DNA of 64,000 nt. It comes from Strigamia acuminata. Lineage: Eukaryota; Arthropoda; Chilopoda; Geophilomorpha; Linotaeniidae. The notes beneath the pieces were generated by a model that saw only the letters and a list, made by a program, of their open reading frames with translations, made no database searches and was not told where the DNA came from. The stretch lies in contig OX442314.1 of the NCBI GenBank assembly GCA_949358305.1, positions 13,385,060 to 13,449,059 of the forward strand, in the 5' to 3' direction. The first letter of the stretch is position 1. Every line of letters starts with the position of its first letter. This document shows, in pieces, positions 11,234 through 37,207 of this stretch. The position numbers and the translations under genes were made by a program.

Positions 11234-12464
11234 TTATTCTAAGTTAATCATTTTCTCACTGCACATCCATAGTTTCTTGCTCCATGTCACGTTCAATGCA
11301 TCAATACTTGGGGGTTCTACTTTGCAGTCACTGATGAGAAAAACTATTTAATTAATTAATTAATCGCACGAAAAAATGTGCTGATATTAGTGATAGTGAA
11401 TTACCTGTAATACAAACCAGATTCTTGTGATACTTCATCACTCACTGCGCAGTAAATTGATGTTTGTGCTGCATGTGTTGCAGATTTATAAAGAATTGAC
11501 ATTGCAAAACTGCCTAAAATTTGCAATAAACGTCCTGGTAAAAATCGGATAATTTCAGTCGAAGCAATTCCAGGATCAACTGCATACGCATTTACACCAG
11601 TACCTAAAAATTCAATTTATTCAAGAGTAATCAGTCTTGAACTTAAATTTAATCTAATTTCCGTTAAACCTTTTAATCTCACAGCTAACTCCTTTGTAAA
11701 AAGCACAATTGCTAATTTGCTTTGATTATAAGCTTTGAAGACCGTGTAATTGTTAGGTCGATTTAGATTAATATCCTCCCAATTTATCGTTCCATCTGTT
11801 TTTAAAAAATTAATGCATGTCTATCTATAATTTAGTCTATTCCAAAAATCAAATTAATATTACGTCTGTGATTTAGTGAAGCCAAATTAACAACTCGAGA
11901 AGGTGCCGAGTCTTTGAGCCTATCTAGCAATAAATTAGTTAACAAAAAGTGGCCTAAATAATTTGTTTGGAAGCATAAATCAATCCTATCTTCCGAGAAA
12001 CTCTTGTTGGAAATTAGGGCACCTAAAAAGGAAGAAGGAATTGCAATTTAACAACAAGCGTAAAGATACATCATAAATTTTCACCCGCATTGTTAACCAA
12101 TACGTCAATTCTTGATTCGCTGTTTAAAATATCGTGAGCAAATGTTTTGATTGATTTAAATGATCCCAGATCTAAATGACGAACAACAGCTTGTCCTTGA
12201 CCAACATTTTCAATTTCCTCAGCTGTTTCGAACGCTTTTTCTAAATTCCTGCACGCTAATACAACTCGAGCTCCTTTTAAATCATGAAAAGAAAAGAAAA
12301 TTCAAAAATTCAAATTATTACACTTATTTAATCGTACCTCTTTTAACAAAATCCCGTGCCGTTTCCTTTCCGATACCGCTATTTGCACCCGTAATAATAA
12401 TGGTTTTCCCGAGCAATTGTGTTTCAGCAAGGCACCAGCCGTTGGAAAACCAATTGAAAACCAT
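11234..12464 (-). CDS. Retinol dehydrogenase-like SDR without N-terminal anchor, copy 6
   Basis: Six exons in transcript order: 12464-12338, 12273-12085, 12022-11864, 11795-11670, 11603-11405, 11330-11234; 897 nt, 298 residues. It starts [10 protein letters not shown] and has TGANSGIG at 25-32, NNAG, VNLAS with the catalytic Ser, and YNQSK. The segment after the Tyr/Lys reads VNAYAVDPG instead of the usual HPG, and GAQT is AAQT, so it is the most diverged of the three anchorless genes. Introns sit at the family positions. A CACGTG lies 52 bp before the ATG. Likely an NADP-dependent oxidoreductase; altered residues near the substrate side could mean a different substrate. Confidence 0.85.
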
Positions 12465-12515
12465 CACTACACTCGTAGAATTAAAACGCGAGAGTAAAGT
12501 CTAAGTTGATAGAGG

Positions 12516-12521
12516 CACGTG
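12516..12521. promoter_or_regulatory. CACGTG E-box upstream of copy 6
   Basis: The palindromic CACGTG stands 52 bp before the minus-strand start at 12464, comparable with the sites before copies 1 and 2. Confidence 0.35.
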
Positions 12522-13049
12522 TTGTGAGTAGATAAAAGCAATGATAACTCCACAGCGACGCCTGAAAGTTTTGAGTTGCAACTTTTCAATAAATTCTGAG
12601 TAGTTTTTTTTCTAAATTTGAATTTGATTTTGATAAATTACAAAAAATATATGCTGCCATATAAACGAAATTTGATGAAATAAGTATAATTTTGTGACGC
12701 AGAAAAAATACAATAATGAAGAAATATTGAATTATGAAAGAACAGCAGAAGTGAAAACAATAAGACTCATCAGATCGCATCTGACTGTATAAATAAACAT
12801 AACTAAAGCACATAATAAAGCATAAATGCACCTCTGAAACACTACCATGAGCAAAATTCTTTTCCGTTAATCCAAAAAAAATTGCATAAAAATGTCATTT
12901 TCTTTATTTTGATTTCTAGATACACCGCAGGAAAGCACTGGGGAAGCATAAGAAATCACTTTTTTATTATGAATATGGAAAATAACAATTATAATTGTTA
13001 CCATTGTTTTTATAAAACATTTCACTTATTAGAAATAATTAGAATTTAA
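12522..13049. other. Spacer without recognisable gene
   Basis: AT-rich, with no conserved exon seen. An 81-residue open frame on the minus strand (12831-12586) has no recognisable features and a composition typical of chance frames. Confidence 0.4.
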
Positions 13050-13740
13050 CTACCGGTAATTAACTAATTTCATGCTCATATCCCATGCAGACGATGAATT
13101 TAATGCTTTTCTAGCAGGTCTTGTTTCTTTACAATCACTAAAAAATAAGATATGACATTAGGCTACGGTAAATAATAATTTAAATTAAATAATACAACAT
13201 TTAAATTTCCTGTAAAACAACCTAGTTTGATCAGCTACATCTTCTGAGATTGCACGTTTAATTTAAGCTTCTTGAACAGCATGTTTAGAAACAGTGAGGA
13301 TGCCATTACCTGTAATTAATAAGGGAAATCAAAATCTCTGTTGAAACTACACCAGGATCAACTGCATAGACATTCACATTCGTACCTAAATTAAACCTAG
13401 TATCAACGCAACAATAAAATTAAATGTAATTGTTGATGTATATCTTTCAACATGTCAATTCATATAAATATTAACTACTAATTAACTACTAATTAATGTT
13501 TATTGTATGTATTTTTGCTGATAAATTGACTATACGAGCTGGATTAAACAGATTGCTTTATTTTGGGCACCGGTAATAAAAGATTTTTAAGAAGAAAATG
13601 GCCGAGGTAGTTCGAAAAAAACATATCATATCCATCTGCCGTCTCAAATTTCGGGTCCAAGCACCCTGAAATAAAATAACAACTGGTCTCAGCATTTATA
13701 ATGTAAAACATGGAATAATTTTACCTGCATAATTTAAAGG
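13050..13740 (-). pseudogene. Decayed anchorless RDH-like SDR copy 7
   Basis: In transcript order: the last codons of exon 3 (about 13740-13725, reading LNYAG where others have VNNAG); exon 4 (13665 to about 13520) with an internal TAA after KIKQSV; no trace of exon 5, which would carry YxxxK; exon 6 (about 13383-13208) with a short insertion and TAA stops; exon 7 (13137-13050) ending DMSMKLVNYR and stop. Similarity ends abruptly near 13741. Loss of the catalytic exon, several stops and a truncated 5' side make this a clear pseudogene. It resembles copy 6 most (VDPG variant retained). Confidence 0.85.
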
Positions 13741-14701
13741 ATTTGTTGTTCTAGTGATGTTGATTTCACTTGTCAGTTGGTTTGACTGCTTGCTACTCTG
13801 TTTGCTTGTTATGTTATCTAGTTGTGGGGTCTGGCACTGGTTACCGTGCAGAGGCGAAGAGGACTGAGCTGATAATATGTGGGCCCTATTTTTTATATGG
13901 CTTGCTTTAGTGTTGTTTTAGGGGAGCTTTTGTCTTGGTTTGTATTCCCTGTTCCTAATTTGGTCGTTCTTCCTGTAATTTTTCTGGGGACTCCCTTTTC
14001 GTGGCCGGTGAGTTTATTAGTCGGGGGACTGACTTGGGAGAGAGGTCCGAAGGTAAGTGGTTATTTACAGCGTGATGATATCTTAATTTAACATCGAGGT
14101 CGCAAACTATACCATTATGATGGCAGTTCTACCATTCAAATCAATTTTGCTGACACAAGAGCGACCGTCAATCCATTTTCTTGTGAACTTGATCGTAAAA
14201 CCTTACGTCGTATATCCCAAAAATAAAAATAAATAATGCGTACTCAGTCGCATATATTGCTGTGTTTACTTAATGCAAAAAGACAAGTATGAATGACAAG
14301 AATATGTATTTTAATTAGAAGAGGTCGAAAACTATTATTTAGAGCGACTTCCATTTCTTCGAAATATAATACAATTTTCAGAACTCACACTGATTCATCG
14401 GGCATTATTTTTCATTTTCTTGACAAAATAAACACTGGTATCGATGATTCAAGGTGCAATGTGGCAAACTGCTGTGCCCCTAATGCATTTCTGCACACTT
14501 CCTCACAATGCAACTTCAACAGATTGATGGATTTATTTAATTTTAACAATGTTTTACGACGCATTCATTTTTGGTATTCATGTAACGCCATCTTGCATTC
14601 ATTTCCATTTTTTGTTCCAATCCCATTTCATTTCGGCCCGGGTGGAAGCCCTAATTTTAGAATAGATAGTCCATCATCGGGGCCCCCGTTTTATTTTTAA
14701 A
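13741..14701. other. Unassigned region with open frames, 5' of the RDH13-like gene
   Basis: The SDR relic stops at 13741 and unrelated sequence follows. A 70-codon plus frame (13879-14091) is rich in hydrophobic residues and runs into a second frame at 14092-14226 reading KLYHYDGSSTIQINFADTRA, which has normal protein-like composition and ends in TAA. A degenerate echo of GAGGTCGAAAACTAT occurs at 14322-14337. It could be debris of a transposon or of another gene; I recognise no family. The 135-codon frame at 14293-14700 looks like chance. Confidence 0.3.
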
Positions 14702-15924
14702 ATGGCAGTTTACAATAAATTAGCAGTAGTGGCCGGCGTTATCGCCTGTGGTATCTTCGGTGCCATGGCATACAAGTACGGCAAATATTGATTTCCTTAT
14801 TTCGTGACTTGATGCAATTTTTTGTCCCTATTTGTTATATTCAGAGAATCCAAATCGCCGAAATATTTAGGCAATGAACGAATAGAAGGAAAAACGGTAA
14901 TAATAACAGGTGCAAATTCAGGAATCGGATTTCAAACGGCGTTAGAATTAGCAAGAAGGGGAGGTCGAGTTTTCATGGCCTGTAGAGATCTCGGGAAATG
15001 CGAAGAAGCACGGCAGAAAATAGTAGAAGAAACTAAAAGTGAAACTGTATTTTGCCGATTATGTGATTTGGCTTCACTGCATTCCGTTCGAGCTTTTGCT
15101 CACAAATTCAATAGAGGTTGAGTTGTTTATCTTTTAACTCGGAGAAATGAATCAATATTATATTTTTACCGCAGCCGAAAAATCACTGCATCTTCTGATC
15201 AACAACGCTGGGATTTTGGGACCTCCCAAAACAGTGACCGAAGATGGGTTTGAATTGCAATTTGCGACCAATTTTGTAGGACATTTCGTTTTGACCAACA
15301 TGCTCTTGGACAAATTGAAAGAATCCGGTCCAAGTCGAATTATTAACATGACTAGTGCTACACACGTAGAAGGAAAGATGAATTTCGACGATTTAAATGG
15401 TGAAGAGAACTATGATCCAGTAGTTGCATACAACCAAAGCAAACTTGCCAATATTCTATTTACGAGAGAATTGGCTCGAAGATTGAAAGGTGCCGTCTAA
15501 AGTCGTAGAAACAGCACTTATCTTAAGTTAACTTTTCATGGTTTTAGATTGGTGCGTGACTACTTACGCTGTTTCACCTGGATACGTGTACACCGATCTC
15601 TTCCGACATATGAGCTTCAAGCAAAATCGATTTTTTGAGCATTTCGCACATCCTTTTATGCTCATTTTTCTTAGAACTCCGAAACAAGGAGCACAAACGA
15701 CACTCTATTGTGCTCTGGCAGCGGACCTAGAAAAAACTACCGGAAAATATTACGAGTTGGTTGATTTGATATTGAAATTTGTAATTTTTTCTCACATTTT
15801 TTTTTCGTTCTATAGTAATTGCGCTTTCGCGGATTCATCAGCTGAAGGTGAAGATGACGAGGCAGCTAAGCGATTGTGGAGTATGACCGAAAAGTGGACC
15901 ACTCCGAAAACAGGAGTGCAGTAA
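14702..15924 (+). CDS. RDH13-like short-chain dehydrogenase, membrane-anchored
   Basis: Five exons: 14702-14775, 14845-15116, 15175-15489, 15548-15755, 15816-15924; 978 nt, 325 residues. Residues 5-24 are a hydrophobic anchor, then ESKSPKYLGNERIEGKTV leads into TGANSGIG at 46-53. The stretch FQTALELARRGGRVFMACRD is closest to vertebrate RDH13, whose product is a mitochondrial NADP-dependent retinal reductase. NNAG, NMTS with the catalytic Ser, YNQSK and a SPG segment are present. Introns are placed differently from the other array members: one falls before AEKSLHLLINNAG, and there is none after NNAG or before the YxxxK segment. It is therefore an older, separate lineage rather than a recent duplicate. 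The C-terminus is acidic, then KRLWSMTEKW. Confidence 0.9.
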
Positions 15925-16072
15925 AATTGTCAACGAATGTATTATTTAAGCTGTAAAAATGTATAAACTGAATTTTTTCGAAGCTTTTGATATCCAAAAT
16001 ATATCAATTTGAAATTCTGAAACTTTGTTTTTAATGTAAAAATGTGTAAAAACCATCACAAAAACATAGCAA

Positions 16073-16078
16073 AATAAA
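16073..16078 (+). other. Polyadenylation signal of the RDH13-like gene
   Basis: AATAAA 149 bp after the stop codon at 15924, in AT-rich sequence before the convergent PLC-beta gene. Confidence 0.35.
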
Positions 16079-16502
16079 TTAAAAATACTGATCACAGAAA
16101 AGAGAGTAAAGACTTATTGAAGATTTAGATACAACAATAAATTTTTAATATATCTGTACAATTGATGAAGGTGGAAGGAATTTGTACAAATACGAGTATT
16201 TTTTTTTACAATAAATTTAGATAAAATCTTCCACATCTTTGTAACAAATTATTTAAATATTTTAATTACATCAAAATCTAGGTTTTGAATAACCGTAGGT
16301 GACAACAATTTTTTTTCGTTTTATACATAAATAAGCCTAGAAGAAGATTATTTGATAAATTACACAACTTACAATAATGTATCGTAATAAATAAATACAG
16401 ATAATTAATGTAAATGGAAGTCAATATTTGGCAAAAGATGAAATGAATAATTAATAAGTGAATTGCGGAATGCAAATCAAAATCATGTGTGATTAAATAA
16501 AG

Positions 16503-29796
<13,294 letters not shown>

Positions 29797-32700
29797 GGTG
29801 ATCGCCGAGTTGGAGATGCTTCTAAGCGGAGTGTGGCGATTTTCCTAGGAGAAGCCACTCACTCGTTCCCCGTCACTCGATCCGTTCAGTTCAGCTGCGA
29901 ATTCAGCATGTACGCACTCGACAACGAGCGCACATCATCGTGTTCATTTGGATGCTCAACATCAACTGATAGGTCTTTAAAAATATGCAGGAGGAGGTTT
30001 ACACACGCAAATGAACAGGTGTTGATTTGCTCCACAGATTATACCCCTATCAAGCTTTCCATTCTATTCCTGTAAAGCAAACAGAATTTAATTTTTCTTT
30101 ACCTCTATCGCATGCAATGCAAACTAAACAAATTAATTTTTTCCTCCTCAAAAATTAAAAAATTGCAATCGATTTGTATTTTTTTTTTCCTTTTCCTTTA
30201 TAAACAAAATTAAATAAATTAAATTTATATTCATAAAACTGATAAAACTCGTAGAAAGCATAAAAATGGCGAAAATTATTAGGAAAAAACACAAAAACGC
30301 AATAGTCGTCGTAGATGCCACTGATAAAGTGAAAACAGTTGCTGATGCTTCACACGAGCGGCGATTTCATTCAGTTTACTTTGCTAGTTTTCTACAGACA
30401 CTATTTGCTCAAAATACGTGTGAAATAGAGATAAATAATTGCAAATGACTTACTGAAATTTGTAAGAAAGATGATTGAGCTGCTTCATTTTAAAAATACA
30501 GTATAAATCCGATTCTAGTGGAGAAGAACGTCTCATCTGAATGCTCCCTTTCCTCTTTCTGCTGCTTCGCAAGTTACCGCTGTGGCCGCCGTTCGGCACT
30601 CAAGTGCGGCTGCCACACGATAGCATTGTCGGGTGAGACCATTGATGGAATATAGGGTGCGCGCGAATCGAAATGGCTGCGTCAAAGTGCTCGAGTATTA
30701 AAATGGTTTCATTTGCATTCCGTCTAATTATTCCCTTCTCAACTGTCAAAACCACGAATTAACATTCCAAAGATAAAATCTCGATATATCAATTGTAGAT
30801 TCGTTGCCCCTTTAACCCTAACCGTGCGTGATTATAAAATATGAGTTAAATTTAAACGGTCAACTTCCCTGTTTTAAAAACGGTTAAAAATCATGCGTTG
30901 ATTTATATTATTCTTCGCCATTGTCAAAATCAAACATACGCATTGGCAATTTCTTGCTTTTGCGCTATTATTACTTGCTACTACTGCTATCTATGCACAT
31001 CGAATCGAACTAAATTGCGAGAATGTTCGTTTCAATTTTCAAAGTGCAAACTGTATATGAATCTACACATCAATTTTTCATTAAGTGTATTTAATTTACA
31101 TTACACCTTTTAACATAAATTATGAAAACGAGTATAATTATATGTACATGTTCATCCATTCTGCTTACAATATCATTACAGTATATTTTAACGAAAAAAA
31201 AACAAAAAACGAGTTTAATGTTTATATAATATCTTTTGCTTGCAAATTGGAAAAAGAAATTCCAAAAAAAACTGTTTATTTTTTAAATCTATAATTTTTT
31301 TCCCACCAACTTATTAATTTTTGAAACTATAATTTTTTTTCTAATAAAAAAAAAAATTATATATACGTGTGTATATATATTTATATATAATAAAACAGAA
31401 AATAAAATGAAATAAAAACGACATTGATCAATTTGGAAAGCCAGTGACATTTTGTGCTAAATTCTATAACAAGAAAGGAAAGAAAAAAAATCGAAGAATA
31501 ATTGCTCATTTAAAAGAGCACAATTGACATTTATAACTTCCATATCGGTATTGAAAAAGCAGGAATATTACAATCATATACACAGAATGATATTAACAGC
31601 CATGTAATTCATACCCACTATTAATAACTCAACGTTATTTATGTAAAACAAATATAGTTCAATAAATGACAAATTTAAAATAAAAAAAGAAAAGTTTCTA
31701 TACAAATATAACAAGCAACACTTAAGTGTACAAACGTTCAAAGTTGAGGCACCTAAACATGTACAGTACTTAATGCGTTATTTCATTTACAAACAACTGC
31801 ACAAAAACACGAGAATTGGTTTTTGGACCCAAACGTTAGAATAATTTCAATATTTCTTGTAACGTGTGTTCCATTTTATTAAAATTGATAAAGATTGTGT
31901 TCGGCATATCTACTAAAAGTTTCGTAATTATTTATTAATTTTTAAAATTTTTAATTTGGCTCATTATTTGTATTTTTATTGATTTTTTTCCCCCCCTTCA
32001 AATTTTATTTTATATAGAAATATGTCGCAGCAATAAACACTTTAACAAGTAAAAATAAATACATACAGTACTGCCGCGAATAAATGCCGGGTTCACATAG
32101 GCACCGGGACTCGATTAAACACCGGGGTTGGTCAGCAGCATTTATTGCATAGCGCGCTGCCCCGAACCGACCCGGCGTTTATTCGAGGCAGCACGGTGAT
32201 ACACAAGTTGCAAACTGTGAAATTACAACAATTTCAATTAACAACACAGAAAATTCGCCCGACCGAATGTGTTTTTATTTTAATATCTTAAATAATTTTA
32301 ATATCATTTTCATTTTCGGCGTTAATATTAATGACCAATTGGGTTTTTATTTCAATTTTGTCTCTTTAAAAACAGGGCGAAAACGACAAATTACACTTTT
32401 ATTTTTAAAAACATCATTGTATATTTGTAAATTGTAATGCAACTGGTCAGTGTACACTACCAAAATTGAATGTTTCCTTTAAGTAATATTAAAACATGTT
32501 GATTGTTTAGTACCGTACCTGTTAATTTCTTTCACACAGTTCCGTGAGTGAACAAAATAAATGTTATTATTTCCTCATTATCTGTACACGAGCTTTGAAT
32601 ACAGGCATTCGTGCATAGAGATAAAAGAATTAAAATATTACATCAAAAAAATATTAGTTTCTGATTACAATAGCTCGAATAATTACCGCTCAATATCATA

Positions 32701-32996
32701 TAAAACGTTTTCCAACTAAAAACATAATACACCAAAATTATACACGCTTTTCAATGGATATTGTATATATTTTTTGGATATAAATGGTAACTAAAAAGAG
32801 AACAGCCTCGCTTCGCCACACTTCCAGGCTGATGATTTTAAATTCAAAATCATCTTTCAAAAACCTTCCCTCACAGTTCAAATTCAACTGAAAAATTCTG
32901 CAACCGGAATTTAAAAACATCTTAACGCTAATTGTGCATCCAACAATTATTTATTTCAATATTTGCTTATTTGCTTACCGTCTACTTGATAGTTTT
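29797..32996. other. Spacer between the two PLC-beta genes
   Basis: This 3.2 kb holds the upstream flank of the PLCB4-class gene and the downstream flank of the PLCB1-class gene. A GC-richer patch near 30550-30700 stands out from the AT-rich surroundings and could be promoter-proximal. No exon of a third gene was recognised. A 130-bp foldback element lies at 32069-32196. Confidence 0.45.
32069..32196. mobile_element. Foldback element with CTGCCGCGAATAAATGCCGG ends
   Basis: The left end CTGCCGCGAATAAATGCCGG (32071-32090) and the right end, the complement of TGCCTCGAATAAACGCCGGG (~32171-32190), form imperfect terminal inverted repeats around a ~80-bp GC-rich core. No coding capacity; MITE-like. 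Confidence 0.55.
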
Positions 32997-35900
32997 TCAT
33001 AAAGAAGTCACTTCTCTCGACGTAGAAGATATTGTAGACGATAAATACATTGTACACTCTTCAGCCACTTGATCACATTGCGACTCGTAATCGCGTTGTA
33101 ATTTGTCAAACGCCTAAAATATCAGTTTACGAGTCTTTTTATTTATTACTTTTTAAATTAATTAAAACTCACTTTCGTTTTTTCTTCCTCGAGTTTCACT
33201 CGAACAAGCTCATGTTGCGCTTCCAAGTCTTTCTGCTTCTTTTTAAATATTTCGTTCAACTAGAAAAGAATTTTTACAGTTTTAATATTAAAAAAAACCT
33301 TTTTAAAATGTTGAGTTTTAAATTTTACCTTTGATATTTCGTTAACCGCTTGATCAATGTGTCGTTGACGAATCTCCCGCCGCATTCTGTTTAAATTATT
33401 TTTAAGTAAATTCGGAATAACTCGGCGCCATTTTGTAGGCTTACCTTGCCAATTCATTTTTGTCGCGAGGATTCTTTTTGAGCGTTTTAATTTCCTCTGC
33501 CCTCACTGTGTCTAATCGTTTCATTAACTCGGTTTTTTCACTACATAAACGTTAAAATTTTATTTAATACAAAAATCAATTCTAATTGTATAAATAAATA
33601 TACTTTTCGTTTAGTATTTGCAATTCTTTCATTTGACCCGCTTGAGAAGCGACCATAGCTTTTTCATACGCATTATGCAACTGAAATTTGATAAACAAAA
33701 CGGTAAAGATACTATTTTAATCGCTACCTGTTTATTTCAAACTCACTGGTTCGTGATATTTTTCCCGCAGTTCAAGTTCCGCTTTATGCAGATCTCTAAA
33801 CAAACTAATTAACGTTTCAGAGTGACTTCGTTGTAATTCCTGTAGCTAAAAAAACCAAAAAAGTCGACAGAAATCCATAAAATTAATAAAAATAAAATAA
33901 AATAAAATAAATCATAATCAAATTTATCTCACTTTGCTTGCCTGATCTACACTAACTTCGCTGAACTCATCAGTTTGGGGTTTTTGAGCTGCTACGTCAC
34001 TACAAACGAAAACAAAATGTTAAATCTAAATTTAAAAAAAATAAAAAACAATTAAATTCAACTCAAATAAAAATCTCATTATTTATACATCAACACAACA
34101 AAATACAAAAACCCAATCTCCAAAATGCAACAACGACAATAAAACTGAAATATAAAAATATGAATAAATTAAATAAAAATGAATAAATACATAATTGCAG
34201 GCATAAATTCAAAAATTTACAAATTCAAAAAAAAAAAAATCATAGACTGGTGGATCAAATCCTACATGCCCAACTGTAACCATGCAATAATTCCATCACC
34301 GCCGAAACACCTGCAGCAGGTGTAAATTCATGCTGTCCGCCACCAGACGACACAGACATTGACCTACTCACAATGCCTCTTTGGATTCTGGCGGTGGAAG
34401 ATGCCTGCGAAAACGTTTAGTAAACATGTGAGCGTACACATTGGTTTTGCTGAGTTTCTTGAAAAGGCGAGACGGGGTTTTCGCCAATGTAGATTTTTTT
34501 TCCTGCGATCCTTGAGCGAGTTTCTCTTCCCTCTGCATCTTTATCTCTTGTTCCCGAGTTACAGCCTGAAATTTAAAAGAATTAAAAACCAAAAAAAAAT
34601 AAAATAAATAAAATAAAATAAAATAAAACCTTGTCATGTTTCTTCTGCAGAGCTTGCAAATCCTTCTCCAATTTTGTCATGACATTCTGCACTAATTTCG
34701 ATTCCTTTTTGATTTTCTCCAACGTTTCTGCGACTATCGGTATCTCCGCTATATCTGCCAAAAGAAATTATTTCTATTTTAAAAACCATTAATTTAATAT
34801 TTAAATGTAATATTTATATACCTGCTGCCGCTGCTCCCTGATCGGATGACGAGTCCTTCGCGCCGCTCGCTGGCGGGACACTCGTTCGAGGCGAACCCGA
34901 CTTGCCTAGAAAACACAAAATAACAATTAGAAATATTTACAAAAACCGATTAAATGACTGAATACCGCCGGTATCCTGTCGCTTGAGACCACCGGGCGAT
35001 GCAGCCTGTTGCATCAACATGCCAACGCCATCTTTCGGGCTGCTCGAGTACTCAAAAGAACTATTGGATTGTACGACTGTTTTCACGGGGGTTTGTGGCC
35101 CGCCCGATTTCGTGGAAGGAGAGCCTTGAGGTCTATCGGTTTGATCCTCATCAAAATCGTCGGTGAGTGCACTCAGTTGTTGGGCTCTTTTTTCTTTTTC
35201 TGAGTGATATTTGATGGGGTTTGCCAGTGCATCGGCGATACCTAAAATTATTGCATAAAATCAATTTAAAGTGAGTCGAATTATTCAACTAAAAGTCGCT
35301 TTAATACCAGATAATTGATCTGGAACATAATCCTTGACAACAATGTGAACAAATATGCAAGGTAGCATGAGAGGTTGGCCAGATTCATTTCGGAGATTGA
35401 TGTGTCTGAAACCTGGCCTGAGTCCAACAAAGGGCAAAATTCGGTGACCGATTAATTTACCACCTTCCTCATACACTGCAACTCGAATTACAGCCAATTC
35501 TGGAAGCACGACCTTGAAAAAAATAATAAAATCAATAAAAATAATAAAAATAAAAATTATGGACCATTACTTTATTTAATTCGAATGGTTCTTCGTCGTA
35601 AACAGGATTTATTCCATTCGCCGGAACAACTTTTGTACGAAACTTTTTGCGACAAGTGTCAGCCGGAAGACCGTACGTCTCGACTTCCACATACGTTCCC
35701 ACTCGCTTATCCGTGAGGAATTGACCGGAGATGATCTGAAAATGCAACAAATGTGTTCGCACAATTCATCTTTGTGATTTACTGAATAATTTATCACCTT
35801 AACGTGCAAAGCGCCAGCTATTATACCGTCGACCGTGGACTCTGCGAAAGGGTCAAACTTCCTATCTGTTCGCCTCATAAAATCCGGCTTTAACAAGTAA

Positions 35901-37163
35901 CCGCTTCTCCCATTGTACTCAAATATTCCCAAATTCAATTGCAAGGCCAAATCTGTTCGAAAAAATATTTTAAAAATATTTAAAAACTCAAATCTTTTCA
36001 CCATTTTTATTAGTTTTTACCCATTGATTGAAAATTTAGTGCAACTAGTTGACAACCAGCATTCCAAAACACCTAAAAAAAATAATAAAAACAATATTTA
36101 ACACAAATTTTTATACAATTATTTTTCTTCATTCATACCTGCGGCATATAATTACTTGAATCCACTCTTGTTCCTTTTGGATATATCCTGCTCAGCTGTC
36201 GCTTATTATAACTGCAATTTCAAATTTAAAAACTCCCACCAACCACTAAAAAGGCAAAAACTGGACTTACTTGACAAATTCTACTGGATGTTCTTTTAAT
36301 AAAGCAGTAGCAGCAGTTTCCACGAAAGACGAGATCTCGTAACTTCGATTACGCTCTGCCAAACAAGTTCAAACATTCTTTTTATCGCTCATTACAACGT
36401 ACTTGAAGGCCACCAGAAGCCGGCACGTACTTTCAGACACTTCGAATCCGTGGAAATGCACTGGCTGTATGTAGTTGACCAACGCTGAGAGCTCGGCACC
36501 TGCTTCCGATTCTTGAGAAGCTGTCCCTTGCTGCCAAATAGTAGGGCATCTGCTATAGCGATAAATTGCACTATATGTATCCAAAGGGTCCCAGTAATAA
36601 TAAATGTACCTCTTGCTCGGCAGTATCGCGTTGATCATCTACACATGAACCTTCATCCTCATCTTCCGTTTCCGAAGATGAATCTGAATCTTTCAGAACA
36701 CCGTTCGAAGCCAATATCAATTCGTCCCCATTAAGCGCCGGTTCGCCGCCGCTGTCCTTGCTGTTCGTCTTTTGCAGTCGTGGAACGTCGGGTTTGTCGC
36801 TGCTCACGCTTCCGCCTCCGCTAATCGAAATGGCTCCCGCTGAGGCCGTAGATAACTTTTTATCATCCACACCTAGAATATAAACGCTCGTTAGAATTCA
36901 AACGACGAATTTACCGAATCATTAGAACCTCTATGGTAGTGTTTCTTCTTGTTTTTAACTATAATTTTCCTTAACAAATTGTTAGGGGATGGTAATGGAA
37001 TCCCAGGAGCTAACTAAAAGATTACATTTTTTAAATATTAATATTAATTCCTCACGGTTCAATCAATGAGTACCGGATGTGTTGCGAACGGCTCCGAAAG
37101 AAGACAATCTCCGAAAAGCTTGGCGCAATAAGTAGCCATTTTAGCTTGTTGTTTGGCTCTGAT

Positions 37164-37207
<44 letters not shown>

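Noticed and set aside
14293..14700. 135-codon plus-strand open frame
   Set aside because: Cys/Phe/Ser-rich without motif or family resemblance and runs directly into the start of the RDH13-like gene; likely chance.
36369..36638. Extended reading of a PLCB1-class exon through [10 protein letters not shown]
   Set aside because: This stretch is a 79-nt intron read through in another frame; in the coding frame it meets a stop, and removal restores the linker in phase.
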